Source: Symsagittifera roscoffensis
Taxonomy: Eukaryota > Xenacoelomorpha > Acoela > Convolutidae
Reading direction: 5' to 3'
DNA length: 64,000 nt
Assembly (NCBI RefSeq): GCF_963678635.1
Contig: NC_087063.1
Location: forward strand, 15,257,006 to 15,321,005
Positions 57,694 through 64,000 of the stretch are shown in pieces. Below the pieces are notes generated by a model. The model saw only the letters and a list, made by a program, of their open reading frames with translations. It searched no databases and was not told the DNA's origin. Every line of letters starts with the position of its first letter. The stretch's first letter is position 1. A program made the translations under genes and the position numbers.

Positions 57694-58660
57694 TAATCAT
57701 ACAGTTTACATATATGGAAATTGTATGATTAGGATTAAAAAAAAATTCTGAAAAAAAGCTTTGAACAATCAATTCAACTGCTGGCAAAACAATTGGAAAA
57801 TATGGAAATTGTATGACTAGCATTTTTTTTGATGGCGACGACCAAAATTTTTCAAAATATTTGGGAAAACATTTGGCAAAACATTTGGAAAATATGGAAA
57901 TTGTATGACTAGCATTTTTTTTGATGGCGACGACCAAAATTTTTTAAGTATTTTTGAAATTGCCCCCAAGAATTTTTTGTGTTTTTTTTTTTCAATCGCA
58001 AACTGATTTTCGTATTCGAACAAACATTTTTTGAAAAAAAATTTTTGCAAGCAAAATTTGATTTTTTTTTGTGTGTATAACGTAGTCCTGGATATACTAA
58101 TATTGGATTTTTTTTCCTTTTCTCTTCATTACTTTTTTCAAAAACGCTTAAAACTCCTCTTTAAAGCTGTGGTTTGTATGACATGTTTTTGTATGCCTTG
58201 ATCAATGTCTGGTAAATTAAAAATTCAAAATTCAAACTTTAGAAATAATCATCTTTGAAAGTTATTGCCACAATTTAAAAGTTCATTACTTTCGTTATAT
58301 TATTTGGGTGAGACAAAAAAAACAAGTATCAGGCTGTTTTCAATGCATTTTTATTGCGAGACCGCCAAACCTTTGGTTACTACGTTTGAGTAATCAAGGT
58401 TTATGTCATTTGTGTTCGGTTACGAACACAACCAAAAATTTTTGAGAAATTGAAATGTAAAAAATCAAAATTTTTGGTTTATGAAAAAATGCTAGTCATA
58501 CAATTTCCATATATGAAAAAATACTAATCATAGACCTTTCATGCAATTTTCTGTACTAATGGAATTGTATGGAAAGTGTATGACTAGCATTTTTCCATAT
58601 ATTGAAATTGTATGACTACTATTTTTGGTCATCCCGGGCTGCAAAAACCACTAGAAATAA
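57694..58660. repeat. Cluster of AT-rich palindromes (CATACAATTTCC family)
   Basis: Many copies or half-copies of a near-perfect palindrome, CATACAATTTCCATATATGG and its mirror, often extended by ATGCTAGT. A 59-bp piece (GGAAAATATGGAAATTGTAT plus GACTAGCAT plus TTTTTTTTGATGGCGACGAC) is repeated within 57794-57945. Half-copies also flank the retrotransposon on its left (38025-38090), so it was inserted into this repeat. Confidence 0.75.
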
Positions 58661-58729
58661 ATCAACTTCAAAGTTTTTTTTCCAATGCCAATTTCTGATT
58701 TCATTTAATCTGTAACTTTTTGAATATTT

Positions 58730-58915
58730 TCGATGAAAATGACGGAATGTTTGTGCTCCGGGCGTTTTTTTTGTTCTTCGTAAAAGCTTCAGCTTTTAAA
58801 TAAGTAATTTTTGACGGATTTTTAAAAATATCATTCGAAATTTATTTTTTCTCCATAGACCTCAAAAGGTAGAACGAACATTCAGGGCTTTGTATTGATA
58901 CGAGCAGTCTTGTTA
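58730..58915 (+). mobile_element. Family B repeat, internally deleted copy
   Basis: Has the family start region (GACGGAATGTTTGTGCTCCG) and the family end (AACATTCAGGGCTTTGTATT then GATACGAGCAGTCTTGTT) with the middle missing. Its 3' end is part of the duplicated block and recurs at 60636-60700. Confidence 0.65.
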
Positions 58916-59278
58916 AAGTTTTTTATCTCGTTTTATTTAGATCCGAACGAAGGTTTTTGCCACTATAAAGTGTCGCCTGCTGTGAAAAGTCATTTTTATA
59001 AATGCTACGAATTGCTGCTTTCGACAAATTGTCTCCTTTTGTCTCGGACAGATGTTTTGTCTACTCAACAAAATGACAAATTTGATCCTACTTTGATACA
59101 AACAGATTTTGGCAGAAAATTAACCCTCGCAAAGGCCTCGAAATTATTGGAACGCTTCGCACGCATCAACCGTTGAGCGCTTTGCCAATAACCGTGCTGT
59201 TTTCACCCCTACTCACTAATGCGTCAGCCCTAAATCTGCCACTGAATCGGACGAACACTGCGTGCAAGCATTATCTAC

Positions 59279-59467
59279 CGTTTCGAAGAACATGCAGTTG
59301 ATGTAGCTCCTGCCCTGTCTGAGGGTAGACTTCTTGGCCTTGAGGGCAGGCAGGAAGTTGATAGGGGAGTCCAGTATGCCGTAGAACTCGAACAGCACGT
59401 CTGTCTTCGGAGTCCTCCCCATCAGCCTGTTCATAGTCTCAATCGACACAGAAAGAACCACCAGGCA
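59279..59467 (-). CDS. SPATA22: SPATA22-like protein, OB-fold exon, copy 1 (proximal)
   Basis: A 189-bp exon of 63 codons, phase 0 at both ends, with acceptor CAATCCAG and donor GTAGAT. It encodes CLVVLSVSIETMNRLMGRTP, then KTDVLFEFYGILDSP, an LRQGRSYINCMFFET end and no stop. The order I-ES/ETM, KT--LFE---LDS, L--G----C-F-E is the signature of the SPATA22 C-terminal domain. GC is far above the flanks. It is one of two copies; the other is at 61063-61251. Downstream, the 23.6-kb intron carries the LTR retrotransposon. Because the exon is symmetric (0-0), including one or both copies would keep the frame, although two copies would probably disrupt the fold. Confidence 0.82.
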
Positions 59468-59689
59468 CTGGATTGGGATAATTTATTACATCAATTATAG
59501 GGGGGGTTCGTATTTTTGTTACAAATTTTTGAACTCGAATTTTTTTCTACAATTTTGGTCAAACTTTTATTCACGTAGCTTAATTGTAGCGTAATTTTGT
59601 AAATTGCTTTTTGTTCTTAAACACTCTTTTCCACTTCCCCCACCTTTCAATTCCAATTTTGAAAAGTTACTTTTACATTGTCACAATGC

Positions 59690-60665
59690 AATGAAACTTT
59701 GTGAAATGTGATGATGTTTGAATATCTTGTTGTGTGAGGTTCCTAGTTCCATTTAGATTTTCTTGTTGTATGACAGTTGAATTTAAACTATTATTTCCCG
59801 TTCTACTGGGTAGAAATGAATTATAGTTTAAAGGTGTTGCATCAATTGTGAGTGGATATATCTTAACATAATTTTTCTTTATGGAAACTGTGCCAATTGC
59901 TTGACTTGAAATATCTGTTGGTATGATAATGAATAATGGATGAGACCATTCAGAGTCCCAAACATAATCTGATTCTTCTACTAATACCGTATCATCTGTT
60001 AAATTTTGGAGTCTGAAACTCTTTCTTGCTTGTGAGATTAAATCAAGATTATGTGTGAAATAATCTATGATAAACCATGCTAAGATTATTCGTAAATCGT
60101 GTTTAACGTTTTGTGAAAGGTCGTTACTAGTTAAATTTTCACGGATTGTATTTAAATATTCAGAAAATATTGTGATTTCATGTCTTACAATTGTATGTTT
60201 TGATGATTGAACTGGTGAAGTTCCTTGAAACTCTGGTTTTTCTAATATAGATAGATAGCTATAATTTATTCGAAATACTTCATTAGTAAATATTGAATTT
60301 GTTCTTTGTGAATTTTGGTGTTGTATATTTTTTATGAATTATGTGAATACTTTTGAGAATTCTATATCTACGTCGTCTGTTTAAAGTAGATATCTACCAT
60401 GAAAATTACTTGGGGTCTGTAATTCTATGGTATAGATTCCGTACTGTTGTGTCAGGTTACATATTTCTTTGAGGTAGTGGTCGACAATTTGTCTTTTGAT
60501 TTTTACTTCTGGAAATTCTGCTGTGCATGGACCAATTCCTTTTTCAAATAAATTTGCTTGTAAATTTTGACAAAACTTTGTTTGTCCTCTGTCATATGTG
60601 AGGGAAGTAATTATAAATGAGAGGACGGAGTTTTCTCCATAGACCTCAAAAGGTAGAACGAACAT
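59690..60665 (-). pseudogene. gag: Partial gag copy (matches 54630-55570)
   Basis: Colinear with the gag 5' region of the main element at high identity. One piece, 60665-60381, is open for 94 codons and lacks the two earliest stops seen in the main copy, but it ends at the same TAA after the RYLL residues. It is cut off at both ends by the SPATA22 exon blocks. Confidence 0.75.
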
Positions 60666-61062
60666 TCAGGGCTTTGTATTGATACGAGCAGTCTTGTTAA
60701 AGTCTTTTATCTCGTTTTATTTAGATCTGAACGAAGGTTTTTGCCACTATAAAGTGTCGCTTGCTGTGAAAAGTCATTTTTATAAATGCTACGAATTGAT
60801 GCTTTCGACAAATTGTCGCCTTTTGTCTCGGACAGATGTTTTGTCTACTCAACAAAATGAAAAATTCGATCCTACTTTGATACAAGCAGATTTTGGCAGA
60901 AAATTAACCCTCGCAAAGGCCTCGAAATTATTGGAACGCTTCGCACGCATCAACCGTTGAGCGCTTTGCCAATAACCGTGCTGTTTTCACCCCTATTCAC
61001 TAATGCGTCAGCCCTAAATCTGCCACTGAATCGGACGAACACTGTGTGCAAGCATTATCTAC

Positions 61063-61251
61063 CGTTTCGAAGAACATGCAGTTGATGTAGCTCCTGCCCT
61101 GTCTGAGGGTAAACTTCTTGGCCTTGAGGGCAGGCAGGAAGTTGATAGGGGAGTCCAGTATGCCGTAGAACTCGAACAGCACGTCTGTCTTCGGAGTCCT
61201 CCCCATCAGCCTGTTCATAGTCTCAATCGACACAGAAAGAACCACCAGGCA
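61063..61251 (-). CDS. SPATA22: SPATA22-like OB-fold exon, copy 2 (duplicate)
   Basis: Identical in length, splice sites and phase to 59279-59467. I see one coding difference: Ser to Phe in the KAKK(S/F)TLRQ stretch. It lies in a duplicated block of about 850 bp at an offset of 1784 bp. Both copies appear intact, so which is used, or whether both are, cannot be told from DNA. Upstream exons of the gene lie beyond position 64000 or were not recognised. Confidence 0.72.
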
Positions 61252-62410
61252 CTGGATTGGGATAATTTATTACATCAATTATAGGGGGGGTTCGTATTTT
61301 TGTTACAAGTTTTTGAACTCGAATTTTTTTCTACAATTTTTTTCAAACTTTTTTTCACGTAGCTTAATTGTAGCGTAATTTTGTAAATTACTTTTTGTTC
61401 TTAAAAACTCTTTTCCGCTTCCCCCACCTTTCAATTCCAATTTTGAAATGTTACTTTTACGTTGTCACAATGCAATGAAACTTTGTGAAATGTGATGATG
61501 TTTGAATATCTTGTTGTGTGAGGTTCCTAGTTCCATTTAGATTTTCTTGTTGTATGACAGTTGAATTTAAACTATTATTTCCTGTTCTTTCCTGGTAATT
61601 CTTATTTATTGAGTCTTTTCATCTATAAAGCTCTTCTAAATGACTTGTTTCTGATTCGGAGAATCCGTTTCTTTGTTTTGAGAATCTTTTTTGTGTAATC
61701 TGTCTGTGTTTGCTTAGAATTTTTCGTTTGATTGTTTGTCGTTTTGTTCTAAAACATCCTGTTGACTGTCTGTGTAGAGTGATTACGAGATCATATTTCT
61801 CGTTGTTTATTTCACAGTTGTGTAATATGATTATTTGTTTATTTCTTAAATTGTCTAGTGACATAGGGTTTAGGATGACGGATGCAATATTTGGATTAGT
61901 GATTTAAATGCCTAATTTATTAGTTTTTATGATTTTTTCGGGTTAGCCTAACTTGGGTCTTGTGTTTTGGGTTGCAGAGAAAAAAATATATCGATTTCGA
62001 AGAATGATTGTTAATTTCTCGTGGCTAGTCTAAGTTAAGGTGATAACTTAATTAATCTTACTTAGGGGTAATGATTGCGTTCAAGGGTTGGAGAATAGTA
62101 AATCAATCCACAAGGCTCAGGTATAATTAGAACACAAGTAGTTCGTTAGATACTATTTTAAACTTACTGAGTTTAAGTATTATCCTGGGTGAGGTAAGAG
62201 GGGGGATCAAGTGAAGGATGAATAACCGAAGTTCTTCACTGTTTATGCTAATTCGAATGGTTAGTGTTATTGAAAAATTTCTGTTAGTCCTGGGTCGTAG
62301 AAAGGGTTGGATAGTGAATCGACGTTTTAGGTCGTTAGACACTATGCTAAATGTGTGGGGGAGAACAACATTGTTCTATTTGATCCAAGGATAAGCCTTG
62401 ATGATCAGGA

Positions 62411-62551
62411 TATAATTTAATGATACAAAAATTAGTTTAGATAAAAGTGAAATGGAGATCCAAGGAAAGCCTTGATGAACAGATCATCAAGGCTTTCCTT
62501 GGATCTCCATTTCACTTTTATCTAAACTAATTTTTGTATCATTAAATTATA
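62411..62551. repeat. Perfect 68-bp inverted repeat (hairpin) in the partial copy
   Basis: Arms 62411-62478 and 62484-62551 are exact reverse complements around a 5-nt loop. The main copy (about 56575-56650) has only the left arm, so the right arm is a recent fold-back copy of the left one. Confidence 0.92.
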
Positions 62552-63245
62552 ACAGGTTTAACTTTATAAGTTTAACAGGTTTAATTTAGGTTAAAGTAAA
62601 AATTTAATAGGCCTTTTTAAAGTAATTTAAAGTTTAATTGACAGAAAGGTTTCGTTTTTGATGATGTTAGTGGTTTATGATTTGCTTGTTATGTTTAGGT
62701 GATGAAGCTGAGATGAAAAAATGATTTATATTTTACTAACACTTTGTGTATTTACTAACTAATTTTTGTTTTTCATTTTCAATAAACATTCTTTCTAGAT
62801 ATCTTTTCAATTTACTGCAGATTTAAAGAAACGATTAGAGATCTTTTTATCAATCGTTATTCAACAATCATAGGTTTAGCGCTTGTAATTATCAGTGAAG
62901 AATTTTCTTCAATTATACTATGTCTGCAAATGAAAATTTAAATTCATTGCTAATAAAACTCTAAATATAAAAGTTTGTGTTGGCTTTTGCCGTACGACCA
63001 TGAACCTTATGGGTAAGTTCCGTTGTAGTCGTATATCATCTCTTGTCCGAGGTCTTCTTCCAATACCGGGGAGTTCTTGTATTGTTCGCAATGATGGCTC
63101 TGATCTATTGAGTCGTAGAGACATTTCAATTAAATTATTGTCGTGTAACATTTCTGTGAATTTTGTCTAAGTCTATTCTATTTTTAGTTAGTTCTAAACT
63201 ATTTTATTGCTTAAGGTCTTATTCGAGACTTATGGTCGCACCAGA

Positions 63246-63608
63246 TGAGTTGTGACGGATGTCTAACTCAGAGTAATTTCAGATAAGGTACACCGCCTGC
63301 TCGTCACGCTATCTTATTTTCGGCCGGATAGATTCGTGCAACTTCTTAGTCTAATACCAATCTTAATCTTACTCTTATATCTCTTAGTCTCAATAGATCT
63401 TTGTTACTGGTTTGTTACGAGTTGGTCTCTTGGAAAAGGCAACTAAGTTGTAGGTTAAATTCAGAATGCTCTGGTGCTGAAATTTTAGCACTTACAAATA
63501 AATGGGTTGTTAGTTAGATGGAGTATGATTGGTTAGTCTTCAATATTTTGTAGGGATAAAATATCTAATTTATAACCAATAATAATATATAGTTTGGATC
63601 AGGTTCCA
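63246..63608 (-). repeat. LTR of the partial copy
   Basis: 363 bp. It keeps the outer TG that is lost in the 57329-57693 LTR, so its right boundary is clear: the plus strand reads GGTTCCA then TAATCATAC. Confidence 0.88.
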
Positions 63609-63782
63609 TAATCATACAGTTTCCATATATGGAAATTGTATGATTAGGATTTAAAAAAAATTTCTGAAAAAAAATCTTTGAACAATCAATTCAACTGCTG
63701 GCAAAACATTTAAGCGTTTTTGGGGCTGCTACAACTGAAAACTTTGACTTTTTTAAATTTTTGTTTTCTGAAAAGAAACACT

Positions 63783-63818
63783 AGTCATACAATTTCCATA
63801 TATGGAAATTGTATGACT
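63783..63818. repeat. Perfect 36-bp palindrome
   Basis: AGTCATACAATTTCCATA followed by its exact complement TATGGAAATTGTATGACT. A near-perfect relative lies at 63610-63645 directly beside the LTR. Confidence 0.93.
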
Positions 63819-64000
63819 TGCATTTTTTTTGATGGCGACGACCAAAATTTTTCAAAGTATTTTTGAAATTGCCCCCAAAAATTTTTTGTGTTTTTTTTCA
63901 ATCGCAAACTGATTTTCGTAGTCAAACAAACATTTTTTGAAAAAAAAATTTTGCAAGCAAAATTTGACTTTTTGTGTGTATAAAGTAGTCCTGGATATAC

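Larger units (their letters stand above)
58851..61585. repeat. Tandem duplication: SPATA22 exon block plus retrotransposon gag segment
   Basis: Block 1 is 58851-59690 (family B tail, SPATA22 exon and flanking intron) followed by a gag segment at 59690-60636. Block 2 is 60636-61490 followed by the start of the same gag segment at 61490-61585. The offset is about 1784 bp. Block identity is very high, with scattered single-base differences. Junctions fall inside short matches such as TTGTGAAAT-TGATGATG and GGAGTTTTC. Confidence 0.85.
61570..63608 (-). mobile_element. Partial second copy of the retrotransposon 5' end
   Basis: From right to left: LTR 63608-63246, primer-binding site 63243-63234, leader, and a leader ORF truncated to 81 codons (61864-61619). 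It matches 55763-57693 almost base for base. Its right flank also matches that of the first copy, so it arose by duplication of the chromosome segment, not by independent insertion. Confidence 0.85.

Noticed and set aside
58895..59176. Plus-strand open frame of 93 codons, repeated at 60679-60960, as a gene
   Set aside because: It starts inside a family B repeat tail and differs from its duplicate at about seven amino acids, more than the neighbouring true exon, which shows one. It has no splice or protein-family support and is explained as intron DNA of the duplicated block.

Overview
This is AT-rich animal (metazoan) nuclear DNA. Genes are split into short, relatively GC-rich exons lying in very AT-rich introns and intergenic DNA full of decayed transposons. 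There are no bacterial-style operons or ribosome binding sites. The two host genes recognised, a kainate/AMPA-type glutamate receptor and a SPATA22-like meiotic gene, support an animal. I cannot name the species. An invertebrate with many short non-autonomous transposons fits best, but this is inference.

Region 1 (about 1-12.5 kb, minus strand): the 5' part of an ionotropic glutamate receptor gene. Four exons (12250-12179, 8552-8394, 5657-5403, 2249-2056) encode a signal peptide and much of the amino-terminal ligand-binding-like domain. Splice phases agree at every junction. The rest of the gene lies left of the window. Its introns hold copies of three short dispersed repeat families (A, B and C).

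Region 2 (about 12.5-35.4 kb): intergenic DNA with no convincing gene. It carries many family B and C copies and one 2.07-kb element bounded by 240-bp direct repeats, with a GC-rich internally repetitive core.

Region 3 (35.4-64 kb, minus strand): the 3' end of a gene I identify as SPATA22, the partner of MEIOB in meiotic recombination. The last two exons are at 35661-35621 and 35548-35413. The exon before them lies 23.6 kb upstream (59467-59279) and is present a second time (61251-61063), because a 1.8-kb block has been tandemly duplicated. The 23.6-kb intron contains a Ty3/gypsy-like LTR retrotransposon (38196-57693, minus strand, TAAT target duplication) about 19.5 kb long. It carries a leader ORF, gag with a CCHC knuckle, a protease-like region, RT, RNase H and integrase, then an envelope-like region and an unrecognised accessory region. 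The copy is broken by stops and frameshifts. Its RT is also split by a 1.5-kb insertion that has subterminal inverted repeats and six tandem repeats of about 170 bp, like Helentron-associated (HINE/pearl/DINE-like) elements. A second partial copy of the 5' end of the retrotransposon (61.5-63.6 kb) and its flank, plus an extra gag segment (59.7-60.6 kb), are interleaved with the duplicated SPATA22 exons.

The window therefore shows two host genes on one strand, one of which has been expanded and partly rearranged by nested mobile DNA. All similarity statements are from reading the sequence. No database search was run.
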